From assembly GCA_039183205.1 (NCBI GenBank), contig JBCDBR010000010.1, positions 41,713 through 105,712 of the forward strand: DNA of 64,000 bases, given 5' to 3'. Origin of the DNA: HKCCE3408 sp039183205 (GTDB lineage Bacteria; Pseudomonadota; Alphaproteobacteria; Rhodobacterales; Rhodobacteraceae). Each line of letters begins with the position of its first letter. Position 1 is the stretch's first letter. A model generated the notes under the pieces. It was not told the origin of the DNA, did no database searches, and worked only from the letters and a program-made list of their open reading frames with translations. The position numbers and the translations under genes are program-made. Positions 1 to 8,838 of the stretch are shown here, piece after piece.

Positions 1-996
1 TGGGCGTCGTTGGCGACGCAGGAACGGCAATTGCCAGCGGTCCGCATTTCCGGCGAAGAGGAAGTAGGCGAGGACGGACTGTTTGTCATTGAAGGTGCGC
101 TTTTTGCCGACACAAGCGCCGATGTGTCGGCTTGGGGATCATCCGCGCGGGCACCCGAGGCTTATGCGCCGGGCGAAATAGTCGATCTTGATGACGGCGT
201 CACGCTGAGCGTCGATGCGGTCGGCAATTTCACCCTGACGGGCCCCGAAAGCTTTGAGGGTCAGCGTCTGCCGCGCATCTTCACAACCGCAACCGTGCCG
301 CCGGAATTCACAATTGCAAATTATGAACGCGTGCTATTCTCGGGAACGGCGGATGCAGGCGTGGGCCGGGCCTTTATCAACACGGCCACGGTTGCCATCC
401 CGGCCACCGTGATCCCAATCCTGATCGCGGCCTTTGCCGCCTATGCTTTGGCATGGATGGAGTTTCCCGGCCGCGCGTTGCTGGTCGCGTTTATCGTGGC
501 CTTATTGGTCGTGCCGCTGCAACTGGCGCTCATCCCGCTTTTGTCGATGCACAACACGATTGGCATCGGCAAGGGGTATATCGGAACATGGATGGCCCAT
601 ACAGGGTTTGGCATGCCGCTGGCGATCTATCTGTTGCGAAACTACATGGTCGGATTGCCGCGCGACATCATTGAATCGGCCAAGGTCGACGGCGCGACAG
701 ATTTCCAGATCTTTACAAAGATCGTTCTGCCGCTGTCTTTTCCAGCGCTTGCCGCCTTTGCAATCTTTCAGTTCCTTTGGACGTGGAACGACCTGCTTGT
801 GGCGCTGGTGTTTTTGGGCACCGATGACGAAACCTTGGTGCTGACCGGACGGCTTGTGAACCTCTTGGGCTCACGCGGTGGAGAGTGGGAGATCTTGGCC
901 ACTTCGGCATTTGTGTCCATCGCCGTGCCGCTTCTGGTGTTCTTTGCGATGCAACGGTTCCTGGTGCGCGGCCTTTTGGCCGGCTCGGTGAAATAA
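1..996 (+). CDS. aglG: Alpha-glucoside ABC transporter permease AglG (5' end cut by window)
   Basis: Inner-membrane permease subunit of a binding-protein-dependent alpha-glucoside (sucrose/trehalose/maltose-type) importer. The reading frame is open to the first base of the window, so the gene begins upstream; 331 residues are visible and the first membrane helix is missing. The visible part starts with about 110 hydrophilic residues, the long periplasmic loop typical of AglG, followed by roughly five membrane segments. The cytoplasmic EAA loop that docks on the ATPase is present at about visible residues 222-245 (IESAKVDGATDFQIFTKIVL). aglA begins 15 bases downstream and aglK follows it, so this is the end of an agl operon; the binding protein (aglE) and partner permease (aglF) should lie just upstream. 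Identity rests on the EAA motif and the gene order; substrate range is inferred. Confidence 0.9.
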   Translation, partial: WASLATQERQLPAVRISGEEEVGEDGLFVIEGALFADTSADVSAWGSSARAPEAYAPGEIVDLDDGVTLSVDAVGNFTLTGPESFEGQRLPRIFTTATVPPEFTIANYERVLFSGTADAGVGRAFINTATVAIPATVIPILIAAFAAYALAWMEFPGRALLVAFIVALLVVPLQLALIPLLSMHNTIGIGKGYIGTWMAHTGFGMPLAIYLLRNYMVGLPRDIIESAKVDGATDFQIFTKIVLPLSFPALAAFAIFQFLWTWNDLLVALVFLGTDDETLVLTGRLVNLLGSRGGEWEILATSAFVSIAVPLLVFFAMQRFLVRGLLAGSVK

Positions 997-1011
997 AAGG
1001 GGCGCAAGATC

Positions 1012-2688
1012 ATGAACCTCATGCAGGATATGGCCCCCGATCAGGTGCTGGCACCGGACAAGGATTGGTGGCGCGGTGCCGTGATCTATCAGATCTACCC
1101 GCGCAGCTTTCAGGATAGCAATTCCGACGGTATCGGAGATCTGGCGGGTATCATCAACCGGCTGCCTTACGTCGCCGATCTGGGTGTCGATGCAATCTGG
1201 ATCTCGCCCTTCTTTCGCTCCCCGATGAAGGACTTTGGCTACGATGTCAGCGACTATCGCGATGTCGATCCCATGTTCGGGAGTTTGGGCGATTTCGACG
1301 CGCTGATCAAACGGGCCCATGATCTCGGACTTCGGGTGCTGATCGATCTGGTCCTGTCCCACACGTCGTCTGAACATCCTTGGTTTAAGGAAAGCCGCAC
1401 CAGCCGCGATAACGCCAAAGCCAACTGGTATGTCTGGGCCGATCCGAAACCCGACGGTACGCCGCCCAACAATTGGCTGTCGATTTTTGGTGGCTCTGCC
1501 TGGGAATGGGACGGCGAGCGGATGCAATACTATCTGCACAATTTCCTCAGCGAGCAGCCGGACCTCAATTTTCACGAACCTCAGGTCCAGGATGAGCTGT
1601 TGGACGTCGCGCGCTATTGGCTCGACAGAGGCGTGGATGGGTTTCGCCTCGATACAGTGAATTTCTACGTCCATGATGCGGGTTTGCGCGACAATCCTGC
1701 CTTGGCGGCTGAGGATATAAACGACAGCACCGCGCCATCGGTGAACCCGTATAACTTTCAAAACCATCTCTACGACAAAAACCGCCCGGAAAACCTCGAA
1801 TTCCTGGCGCGACTGCGGGCCTTAATGGACGAATTCCCGGCCGTAACCTCAGTCGGTGAGGTGGGTGAAGCGCAGCGCGGGCTGGAAATCCAGCGCGATT
1901 ACACCCTGGGCGATACGCTTTTGCATATGTGCTACGGCTTTGATTTTCTGTCCGGCATTTTTCCCACGGCCGAACGTGTCGCCGGTGTGATGACACGCTT
2001 CGATCAAGAAGCACCAGAGAGTTGGGCCTGTTGGGCCTTTTCCAACCACGACGTCATGCGCCATGCCAGCCGTTGGAACCTGAGCGAGGCGGCGTGCAAG
2101 GTCTATGCAGCCTTGTTGCTCAGCCTCAAAGGCTCGATCTGCCTGTATCAGGGCGAAGAGCTGGGCCTGACAGAGGCCTATGTGGCCTATGAAGATCTGC
2201 AAGACCCATATGGCATCCGCTTTTGGCCAAAATTCCGCGGCCGAGACGGTTGCCGCACGCCGATGCCGTGGATTTCCGACAATCAAAATGGCGGGTTTTC
2301 CGATGCCAAGCCCTGGTTGCCCGTCGCGGTTGAACATCTGGGCCGCGCCGTGTCGCAGCAAGAGGCGGCGCAAACGCCAGCGACGCTCGACATATACCGC
2401 GCGCTGATCGGGTTTCGGAGATCCCACCCGCCGATGACGAAAGGCAGTTTCGAGTTGGTGTCGGCGAATGACGGTGTTCTGAGCTTTATCCGCGCGCACA
2501 ACGACGCGCGCGTGTTCTGTGCTTTCAATCTGGGCGATACGCCGCAAAACGTGACACCCCCTGACGGGGATTGGCGTCCCGACCAGGTGACGCCGTTTGC
2601 GGCCGACATAAACAGTGACGGAACAGTCACTCTGCCGGCCTATGGGGTCTTTTTTGGGGTTTCGCAGCCTGACCCTGCGGCAGACTAG
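1012..2688 (+). CDS. aglA: Alpha-glucosidase, GH13 family (AglA)
   Basis: Cytoplasmic glycoside hydrolase of family 13 that hydrolyses imported alpha-glucosides to hexoses. The 558 residues match the length of rhizobial AglA and oligo-1,6-glucosidase/sucrase relatives. The GH13 conserved regions are in order: region I DLVLSHTSSEHPWF near 112-125, region II GFRLDTVN with nucleophile Asp214, region III VGEVGE with acid/base Glu283, and region IV FSNHD with transition-state stabiliser Asp347. No signal peptide is present, in line with action on sugar already inside the cell. The first ATG follows an AGGGGCG-like ribosome site; a second in-frame ATG nine bases later is an alternative start. Its place between a permease and an ATPase gene ties it to the importer. 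Confidence 0.95.
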   Translation: MNLMQDMAPDQVLAPDKDWWRGAVIYQIYPRSFQDSNSDGIGDLAGIINRLPYVADLGVDAIWISPFFRSPMKDFGYDVSDYRDVDPMFGSLGDFDALIKRAHDLGLRVLIDLVLSHTSSEHPWFKESRTSRDNAKANWYVWADPKPDGTPPNNWLSIFGGSAWEWDGERMQYYLHNFLSEQPDLNFHEPQVQDELLDVARYWLDRGVDGFRLDTVNFYVHDAGLRDNPALAAEDINDSTAPSVNPYNFQNHLYDKNRPENLEFLARLRALMDEFPAVTSVGEVGEAQRGLEIQRDYTLGDTLLHMCYGFDFLSGIFPTAERVAGVMTRFDQEAPESWACWAFSNHDVMRHASRWNLSEAACKVYAALLLSLKGSICLYQGEELGLTEAYVAYEDLQDPYGIRFWPKFRGRDGCRTPMPWISDNQNGGFSDAKPWLPVAVEHLGRAVSQQEAAQTPATLDIYRALIGFRRSHPPMTKGSFELVSANDGVLSFIRAHNDARVFCAFNLGDTPQNVTPPDGDWRPDQVTPFAADINSDGTVTLPAYGVFFGVSQPDPAAD

Positions 2689-2700
2689 GAGGGGGATGAG

Positions 2701-3834
2701 ATGGCAAATCTAAAGCTGACCGATGTCGAAAAGGTCTATGGCGGGACCGTTAAGGTGCTCTCGGACATCAACCTCGATATCGCGCAAGGCGAGCTGATCG
2801 TCTTTGTGGGCCCGTCGGGATGCGGGAAATCAACGCTTTTGCGGATGATTGCCGGGCTTGAACGGATCACCGACGGGGAGCTGGAAATCGACGGCACAGT
2901 CGTTAATGACATTCCGCCCTCGGAACGTGGCATTGCGATGGTATTCCAATCCTACGCGCTTTACCCGCATATGACGGTGCGCGAAAACATGGCTTTCGCG
3001 CTGAAGATCGCGGGCGACCCTAAGGAGGAGATTGACCGAAAGGTCAATGCCGCAGCCGACAAATTGCAGCTTACGAATTTCCTCGACCGCCTGCCGAAGG
3101 CTCTTTCGGGCGGGCAGCGTCAGCGGGTGGCCATTGGCCGGTCCATCGTGCGCGACCCGAAAGTGTATCTTTTTGACGAGCCTTTATCGAACCTCGATGC
3201 CGCCCTGCGCGTCGCCACGCGTATCGAAATTGCGCAGTTGAAAGAGCAGATGCCAGACAGCACCATGATCTATGTGACCCATGATCAGGTCGAGGCTATG
3301 ACACTGGCCTCGCGGATTGTTGTTTTGGCCGGTGGCGGCGTGGCACAGGTCGGCGCGCCGCTTGATCTTTATGAACGGCCGAATTCCACCTTTGTCGCGC
3401 GCTTCATTGGCAGCCCGGCAATGAACATGATCCCAGGCGAGATCGTCGGAACGGGCGCGCAAACCACGCTGAAACTCGACCATGGCGGCGGTACCATCGC
3501 ATCCGATTACCCGTCCGAGCCAGACGATATGGGTGCGCGGGTCGAGGTCGGTATCCGCCCCGAGGACATGTTCGAAACCGATGCCGAAGACTATGCCTAT
3601 GGCGGCACGGTGGAGATCACAGAGGCGTTGGGCGAAGTGACGCTTCTATACTTTAAGCCCGAGGCGGAAGGTGCGAGCCCGATCATCGGCAAGCTCTCGG
3701 GGATACATCAGGGACTAAAGGGCAGCCAGGTAAGGCTGACGTCCGAGCCATCGAAGGTGCATGTTTTCAAAGACGGCATCAGCCTGCATCATCGCGGCCA
3801 TGCGGTTTTTTTGCCAGGCGTCCAGCCGCATTAG
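2701..3834 (+). CDS. aglK: Alpha-glucoside ABC transporter ATP-binding protein AglK
   Basis: ATPase subunit of the alpha-glucoside importer, of the MalK/UgpC (CUT1) type. Walker A GPSGCGKST lies at 37-45, the signature LSGGQ at 135-139, Walker B VYLFDE with catalytic Glu160, and the H-loop histidine at 194 in YVTHDQVEAM. Residues from about 235 onward form the C-terminal TOBE/MalK-type regulatory region, which in this family can receive signals from sugar metabolism. At 377 residues it is slightly longer than usual MalK relatives. A strong AGGAGG-like ribosome site sits just before the ATG, 12 bases after aglA stops. It is the last gene of the agl operon; the next gene (small, acidic) is on the opposite strand. 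Confidence 0.95.
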   Translation: MANLKLTDVEKVYGGTVKVLSDINLDIAQGELIVFVGPSGCGKSTLLRMIAGLERITDGELEIDGTVVNDIPPSERGIAMVFQSYALYPHMTVRENMAFALKIAGDPKEEIDRKVNAAADKLQLTNFLDRLPKALSGGQRQRVAIGRSIVRDPKVYLFDEPLSNLDAALRVATRIEIAQLKEQMPDSTMIYVTHDQVEAMTLASRIVVLAGGGVAQVGAPLDLYERPNSTFVARFIGSPAMNMIPGEIVGTGAQTTLKLDHGGGTIASDYPSEPDDMGARVEVGIRPEDMFETDAEDYAYGGTVEITEALGEVTLLYFKPEAEGASPIIGKLSGIHQGLKGSQVRLTSEPSKVHVFKDGISLHHRGHAVFLPGVQPH

Positions 3835-3973
3835 CGGTGGCAAAACACGCATCGCATGCCAGCAATACGGGACTGGGCGAAGCAGAACGCGGCGTCCCGG
3901 CCTTCGGGTTATTCAGCGGAAAGCGGTCGCCAGACGATCCGGCGCGGCGGCAGGGGGCTCTGCCTGGCCTGGG

Positions 3974-4108
3974 TCAGCCGAGGCTGGCAAACATGTCTTC
4001 GCCATCCCAATCTGCGTCCAACAGATCGGCGTCGCCGGCGTCATATTCGTAAAGCTCTTCACCGAGGAAATCCTCAACAATCTTCATGGTCTGGTCATCG
4101 CTATTCAT
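3974..4108 (-). CDS. Small acidic hypothetical protein, 44 aa
   Basis: A 44-residue, strongly acidic ORF whose protein begins MNSDDQTMKIVEDFLGEEL and ends in an Asp/Glu-rich stretch with DADLLDADWDGEDMF. The start chosen is the ATG at 4108 because a clear AGGAGA ribosome site precedes it by about seven bases; a longer in-frame version starting at 4156 lacks such a site. No family is recognised. It stands alone on the minus strand between aglK and edd, tail to tail with aglK and divergent from edd, so it may share the regulatory region that holds the LacI-type operator. The ribosome site and highly biased composition argue that it is a real small protein, but it could be a chance ORF. Confidence 0.5.
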   Translation of the reverse strand: MNSDDQTMKIVEDFLGEELYEYDAGDADLLDADWDGEDMFASLG

Positions 4109-4426
4109 CGGTTCTCTCCTGGCAGCAAACGATTTCCGATAGGTCGAAGCTGGCAATGGAACGGTTCAAAAGAAGGCCGCGAACAGGGCAAGGTTGGGGT
4201 TATACTATGCGTCACACCGCAAAGATGTGGCGAAGATCGTCGCAAATCAGGCAAAATTGACGCGACTTGGGCAGGCTTTTGTTAGCGATGTAGCGCGGGC
4301 TTGGCTCGCTTGGCGGCAGCACACGGCCATCGCAGCCGTCGCGGACATGCCGGCGGCAAAATTGCCTCTGGCGTTGTTAGCGCTAACGGCCTATATGCCC
4401 TTTGTGAGAGCCGCCAGGAGATTTCC
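4109..4426. other. Divergent intergenic region between the small acidic ORF and edd
   Basis: About 318 bases without a supported gene. It holds a perfect 12-base palindrome at 4376-4387 close to edd and a matching half-site GTTAGCG at 4281-4287. An ATG-led frame running into edd from 4301 exists, but its first 42 residues look non-coding and the ribosome site belongs to the later start. The promoters of edd and of the small acidic ORF must lie here, although no convincing -35/-10 pair can be assigned. Confidence 0.5.
4376..4387. promoter_or_regulatory. LacI-family-type operator upstream of edd
   Basis: GTTAGCGCTAAC is a perfect 12-base palindrome with the central CG step typical of LacI/GalR-family operators. 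It lies 39 bases before the edd start, where a repressor would block the promoter. An upstream half-site GTTAGCG at 4281-4287 could be a second, weaker contact. The likely regulator is a LacI-family protein of the agl or hexose pathway (for example an AglR-type repressor), but no such gene is in the window, so the assignment is inference from motif shape. Confidence 0.6.
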
Positions 4427-6232
4427 ATGCCACTCGACAACCAGATCCATGCCGTGACCGCGCGCATCGTGGCGCGGTCGACTGAGCGTCGCCGGCAATA
4501 TCTGGATCGGATGTCGCGATTGGCCGAAGACGGACCAAGGCGGGCGCATTTGAGTTGCTCAAACCAGGCCCATGCTTACGCCGCGATGGGCCGCGACAAA
4601 GATGACTTGGTGGCCGAACGTGCGGCCAATTTGGGTATTGTGACCTCCTATAACGATATGCTGAGCGCTCATGAGCCGTTCAAGGATTATCCCGACCGGA
4701 TTAAAGCTGCGGCGCGCCGGGCGGGGGCCACTGCGCAAGTCGCCGGCGGTGTTCCGGCGATGTGCGATGGCGTCACGCAAGGCCAGGTTGGGATGGAACT
4801 GAGCCTATTTTCGCGCGATGTTATTGCCTTGGCCACAGGTGTGGCGTTGTCGCACAACACGTTTGACGCGGCACTATATCTCGGAGTGTGCGACAAGATC
4901 GTGCCCGGCTTGGTTATCGCCGCGGCCACATTTGGCTATCTGCCTGGCATTTTCGTACCGGCCGGGCCAATGGTCTCAGGTTTGCCGAACGATGAAAAAG
5001 CCAAGGTGCGGCAAGCTTTTGCGGCTGGCGAGGTGGGCCGCGACAAGCTGATGGCGGCTGAAATGGCCTCGTATCACGGGCCCGGGACCTGCACGTTTTA
5101 CGGCACCGCCAACTCCAATCAAATGCTGATGGAATTCATGGGGCTGCACCTTCCTGGCGCCAGCTTTGTCAATCCCGGCACCCCATTGCGCGACGCGTTG
5201 ACGGATGCGGCGACCAAGCGCGCAATTCAGATCACGGCCTTGGGGAACGACTACACGCCGGTGGCGCAGGTTCTGGACGAAAAGGCCTTTGTGAACGGCG
5301 TCGTGGGGTTGATGGCAACGGGTGGATCGACCAATTTGGTCATGCATCTGGTTGCGATGGCCCGTGCGGCGGGCGTCGAGATTACCTGTGCGGATTTCGC
5401 CGATATCTCGTCCGTGACCCCGCTGATGGCGCGCGTTTATCCAAATGGTCTGGCGGATGTGAACCATTTCCACGCCGCCGGCGGTTTGCAATATATGATC
5501 GGCGAGCTTTTGGACGCGGGCTTGATGCACGAGGACGTTCGCACGGTTGCCGGCCGGGGTCTGCGCCATTACGCGCAAGAGCCCAAGCTGAAGGACGGAG
5601 AGGTCATCTATGAAGATGGTCCGAGCGAGACGCTCAACGATAAAATCCTGCGCCCGGTCGCATCGGCGTTTCAGCCGACAGGCGGTTTGGCCGAGCTGCG
5701 CGGCAATCTCGGCCTCGGCATCATGAAGGTGTCGGCCGTCGATCCCGAACGCCGCGCGGTTGAGGCGCCTGCGGCTGTGTTCGAAGATCAAGAAAGCGTC
5801 AAGGCGGCCTTCAAGGCCGGCGATCTGAGCCGAGATGTCGTGGTTGTTGTGCGCTTCCAAGGCCCGAAATCAAATGGCATGCCGGAGCTACACGGATTGA
5901 CGCCAGTTTTGTCGGTCCTGCAAGCGCGCGGGCACAAGGTCGCTTTGGTCACCGATGGCCGGATGTCCGGTGCGTCAGGCAAAGTGCCGGCTGCCATTCA
6001 CGTCTCACCCGAGGCATTGGACGGTGGATTGATCGGCAAAGTCCAAGACGGCGATCTGATCCGGGTTGACGCCAATCGCGGCATCCTTGAGGTCGTGGCA
6101 CCCGGGATTGAGGCCCGCCCAGCCACCGCGCCGGACCTCAGCGCCAATGGTCACGGCGTCGGGCGCGAATTGTTCGAGATCTTTCGGCAAACCGCCGGGC
6201 CGGCTGATACCGGCGCGGGCGTTGTGGTCTGA
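4427..6232 (+). CDS. edd: Phosphogluconate dehydratase (Entner-Doudoroff)
   Basis: Converts 6-phosphogluconate to 2-keto-3-deoxy-6-phosphogluconate, the first committed step of the Entner-Doudoroff pathway, in the cytoplasm. It belongs to the IlvD/Edd Fe-S dehydratase family. The cysteines expected to bind the cluster are visible in MCDGVTQGQ (Cys113), GVCDKIVPG (Cys155) and GTCTFYG (Cys222). With the ATG at 4427, preceded by CCAGGAG, the protein has 601 residues, the normal length; the frame is open further upstream without coding character. eda follows after 44 bases, forming an edd-eda pair, and the partner genes zwf-pgl-pgi are about 12 kb away. A LacI-type palindrome lies just upstream. 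Confidence 0.96.
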   Translation: MPLDNQIHAVTARIVARSTERRRQYLDRMSRLAEDGPRRAHLSCSNQAHAYAAMGRDKDDLVAERAANLGIVTSYNDMLSAHEPFKDYPDRIKAAARRAGATAQVAGGVPAMCDGVTQGQVGMELSLFSRDVIALATGVALSHNTFDAALYLGVCDKIVPGLVIAAATFGYLPGIFVPAGPMVSGLPNDEKAKVRQAFAAGEVGRDKLMAAEMASYHGPGTCTFYGTANSNQMLMEFMGLHLPGASFVNPGTPLRDALTDAATKRAIQITALGNDYTPVAQVLDEKAFVNGVVGLMATGGSTNLVMHLVAMARAAGVEITCADFADISSVTPLMARVYPNGLADVNHFHAAGGLQYMIGELLDAGLMHEDVRTVAGRGLRHYAQEPKLKDGEVIYEDGPSETLNDKILRPVASAFQPTGGLAELRGNLGLGIMKVSAVDPERRAVEAPAAVFEDQESVKAAFKAGDLSRDVVVVVRFQGPKSNGMPELHGLTPVLSVLQARGHKVALVTDGRMSGASGKVPAAIHVSPEALDGGLIGKVQDGDLIRVDANRGILEVVAPGIEARPATAPDLSANGHGVGRELFEIFRQTAGPADTGAGVVV

Positions 6233-6276
6233 TCTGGCAACACCATGGCCGCACCCAGCAAGAAGGTTGCAATCAC

Positions 6277-6924
6277 ATGACCCCTGCCGAGATGTCCCAA
6301 ATCGCAACGGCGTTTTGCAAAAAGGCGCCAATTTTGCCTGTGCTGGTGGTTGAGGATGTCCAAGCCGCAAGACCCCTAGCCGAAGCGCTTGTCGCTGGTG
6401 GCCTGCCGATGCTTGAGGTTACCCTGCGTACGCCTGCCGCACTTGATATCATTCGCGCCATGGCGGAGGTGCCGGGGGGCATCGTTGGGGCTGGCACGCT
6501 ATTGACGCCCGACGATGTCGATGCCGCACTGGCTGCGGGTGCGCGGTTTGGGGTCTCACCTGGCGCGACACCGACGTTGATCGCGGCGTGCCAAAAGGCC
6601 GGTTTGCCGCTTTTGCCGGGTGCGGCCACCGCATCCGAAGTGATGATGTTGAGTGAACTTGACTTTACGGTGGCCAAGTTCTTTCCGGCCGAAGCCTCAG
6701 GCGGCGCTGCGGCGCTTAAAGCCCTCGGCGCCCCGATCCCACACATGCAGTTTTGCCCGACCGGCGGGGTCAATCCGCAGAACGCGCCGGATTATCTGGC
6801 GCTGTCCAACGTCATCTGTGCCGGCGGGTCTTGGGTCGCGCCAGCTGCTTCGATCAAAGCTTGCGATTGGGCCAAGATCGAAACCTTGGCCGCCGATGCC
6901 GCGGCCCTGCGGGCGCCATTCTGA
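6277..6924 (+). CDS. eda: KDPG aldolase (2-dehydro-3-deoxyphosphogluconate aldolase)
   Basis: Cleaves 2-keto-3-deoxy-6-phosphogluconate to pyruvate and glyceraldehyde-3-phosphate, the second Entner-Doudoroff step. The 215-residue protein is a class I aldolase of the KDPG/KHG family. The general acid/base Glu47 is in LEVTLRT and the Schiff-base Lys134 in VAKFFPAE; the phosphate-binding loop GGVNPQN and the late GGSWVA segment are also present. It follows edd in the same direction and is probably co-transcribed. It converges on the aminotransferase gene on the other strand, with 58 bases between their ends and no clear terminator. Confidence 0.95.
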   Translation: MTPAEMSQIATAFCKKAPILPVLVVEDVQAARPLAEALVAGGLPMLEVTLRTPAALDIIRAMAEVPGGIVGAGTLLTPDDVDAALAAGARFGVSPGATPTLIAACQKAGLPLLPGAATASEVMMLSELDFTVAKFFPAEASGGAAALKALGAPIPHMQFCPTGGVNPQNAPDYLALSNVICAGGSWVAPAASIKACDWAKIETLAADAAALRAPF

Positions 6925-6982
6925 CCGCGCCGTGTGGTACCCCGCGCCGCTGTGGTGGCCAAACGGGGCTGAATGCACAGAC

Positions 6983-8161
6983 CTAAATCGATGCGACTTT
7001 TATTGCAAAGTTGATCAAACGATCTGTCGCTTCGTCAAATGCGGCATCCGGCAGCGTCAGGGCCACGCGAATATGGCCGATGGCCGCCTTGCCGAAGCTT
7101 GCCCCGGGCATGACGGCAATGCGCTCATGCTCCAAAAGCGCCTCGGCGAAGGCTTCGCCGGTCAGCCCGGTCCCGCGGACATCGACCATCACATACATCG
7201 CGCCATCGGGCGGGACGGCACGCAGGACCTGTTGGTGGTCGAGCTTGCCCAGCAATAGGTCGCGCCGACGCCGAAACGGCGCGGCAATTTCGGCCTCGAA
7301 TTGCGGACCCAAGGACAGCGCGTGAAGCCCGGCTTCCTGAATGAAACCCGCAACGCCATAGGTCGTGGCGGTGGAGAGATTGTGGATCGCGGCAATTGTG
7401 TCTTCCGGCCCGACGATCCAACCCAAACGCGATCCGGTCATGGCGTGGCTTTTCGAAAGCGAGCCGACAACCAAAGTGCGTTCGGCCATACCGGGCAAGG
7501 CGCGCGGGCTGATATGCGTGCCGTGCCAGACCTGGCTGTCATACACCTCGTCCGAGATCAGCCACATGTTCCAGGCCGTCACCACATTGGCCACACCTTC
7601 CAGTGTGGCGTGGCTATAGACCGCTCCGGTTGGGTTATTGGGGGTGTTGATCAATAGGCTGCGCGCGCCGGACCGGGCCGCGGTATCGAGCGCCTTAACA
7701 GAGGGTTGAAAACCATCATCGGCAAAGGATGGCACAATGACCGGTCTTGCGCCTGCGGCCCGCAACGTGCCGGGATAGGTCGCGTAATAAGGATCGATCA
7801 TCAAGGCCGCATCGCCCGGATCCACCGTGGCAATATGGGCCGCGAATAACCCGGCCTGTCCACCGGGCGTGACGGCGACATTATCCCGTGTCGTGGCGAT
7901 ACCGGATTGCGCGGTCACCCGTGCCGCGATCGCATCGCGGAGCCGGTCCATCCCGGGCACCGGCGCATAACCGGTATTCCCCGCCGCCGCCGCGGCGGCC
8001 ATCGCATCGAGTATGCGCGCATCCGTTCCAATATCGTGCTCGCCAATTGTCAGTTCGGCGACAGGAATGCCCTGCGCCACCATCGCTTTGGATCGCTGAT
8101 AGAGGCCCCAGCCATCGTCTCCGCCGGGATTGAGATGGGTTATCCGATCAGATGCCTGCAT
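6983..8161 (-). CDS. Class I/II PLP-dependent aminotransferase
   Basis: Fold-type I aminotransferase of 392 residues using the ATG at 8161; a TTG 36 bases further upstream would add 12 residues but has no ribosome site. The motifs are in order: NNPTG at 175-179, SDEVY at 203-207 where Asp binds the pyridine nitrogen, and SLSKSHAMTGSRLGW with the PLP lysine at about 237, followed by the phosphate/carboxylate arginine region. The family covers aspartate, alanine, arginine-pyruvate and related transaminases, so the amino-group donor cannot be told from sequence alone. It lies 42 bases downstream of the yjbR-like gene on the same strand and may be co-transcribed with it. Confidence 0.85.
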   Translation of the reverse strand: MQASDRITHLNPGGDDGWGLYQRSKAMVAQGIPVAELTIGEHDIGTDARILDAMAAAAAAGNTGYAPVPGMDRLRDAIAARVTAQSGIATTRDNVAVTPGGQAGLFAAHIATVDPGDAALMIDPYYATYPGTLRAAGARPVIVPSFADDGFQPSVKALDTAARSGARSLLINTPNNPTGAVYSHATLEGVANVVTAWNMWLISDEVYDSQVWHGTHISPRALPGMAERTLVVGSLSKSHAMTGSRLGWIVGPEDTIAAIHNLSTATTYGVAGFIQEAGLHALSLGPQFEAEIAAPFRRRRDLLLGKLDHQQVLRAVPPDGAMYVMVDVRGTGLTGEAFAEALLEHERIAVMPGASFGKAAIGHIRVALTLPDAAFDEATDRLINFAIKVASI

Positions 8162-8203
8162 GGCCGCGACACAACCATGGCCGGATCGGTGCTGCAAGAG
8201 CGA

Positions 8204-8569
8204 TTAATGAAGTCCGCTTACTTCCAGCGGCGGCAGCTCTCGCGATATCTCTGGCGGCAAGCCCTGGCGAACCCGCGTATAACTTTCCGAGATGCGTCCG
8301 CGCAGCTCGTTCGGCGTGCTGCGGTCCCAGGGAAACATCACCCAGCCGGGTTGCTTGAGATATGGCGCCGAGATGGCGCGACCTTCTTGCACCATTCGCT
8401 GCGCTGCCTGGGCTGACGCGCAGGCCAGGGACAGGCCTCCGCCATCGAAGGTGTAGGCCGCGAACATCCGACCGCCGACCGTCCAAACTTGCGTGTCCGG
8501 TCCGAAGGGTCGTTCCGAGGCGGCGCCGGGCAAGGCGCGGCAATGCTGGTCCACAAGTGCGGCAAACAT
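8204..8569 (-). CDS. MmcQ/YjbR family protein
   Basis: A 121-residue protein of the MmcQ/YjbR family, a small compact fold found widely in bacteria and often labelled DNA-binding although its role is not settled. Recognisable family features are the early segment ALPGAASERPFGPDTQVW, the central GGRMFAAY, and the end segment LKQPGWVMFPWDRS followed by a Tyr-Thr-Arg-Val helix. Length is normal for the family. It starts at the ATG at 8569 and is followed on the same strand by the aminotransferase gene. Confidence 0.75.
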   Translation of the reverse strand: MFAALVDQHCRALPGAASERPFGPDTQVWTVGGRMFAAYTFDGGGLSLACASAQAAQRMVQEGRAISAPYLKQPGWVMFPWDRSTPNELRGRISESYTRVRQGLPPEISRELPPLEVSGLH

Positions 8570-8838
8570 GCCCAGAACACTGCGCGCAAATTAGATCATT
8601 TGCAATGACAACCTTTGCGCGTGACGGAGAGTCGTCGATCGGAAAGGAAGGATTGATCGTCGACGGCAAATCCGCTAGGTCACATCCATGATGACGATGA
8701 CTTGCGCCATAATTGGGATCTGCATTACCGGCTGAATGCTCAGCGGGTCGGTCATTTTCGTCTGTTTTCTCCTCCATGCGAACCTGATAGGCCCTCCGCC
8801 GCAGCCGTGCGCGCGTATAAAGAATAGGGTCTGACACA
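8570..8838. other. Intergenic region upstream of cysS with one tiny ORF
   Basis: About 270 bases between the divergently read yjbR-like gene and cysS. A 26-codon minus-strand ORF at 8675-8755 (MTDPLSIQPVMQIPIM...) has a GGAGGA sequence about 13 bases upstream of its ATG, which is rather far. It has no recognisable family and may be a leader peptide or chance. The cysS start at 8839 lacks a strong ribosome site. No stable terminator or tRNA is visible. Confidence 0.3.

Noticed and set aside
3835..3973. Terminator for aglK
   Set aside because: Only short GC-rich complementary pieces are seen; none makes a convincing stem with a T-run.
4301..4426. Upstream extension of edd
   Set aside because: The added residues are not family-like, contain the operator, and the ribosome site fits the ATG at 4427.
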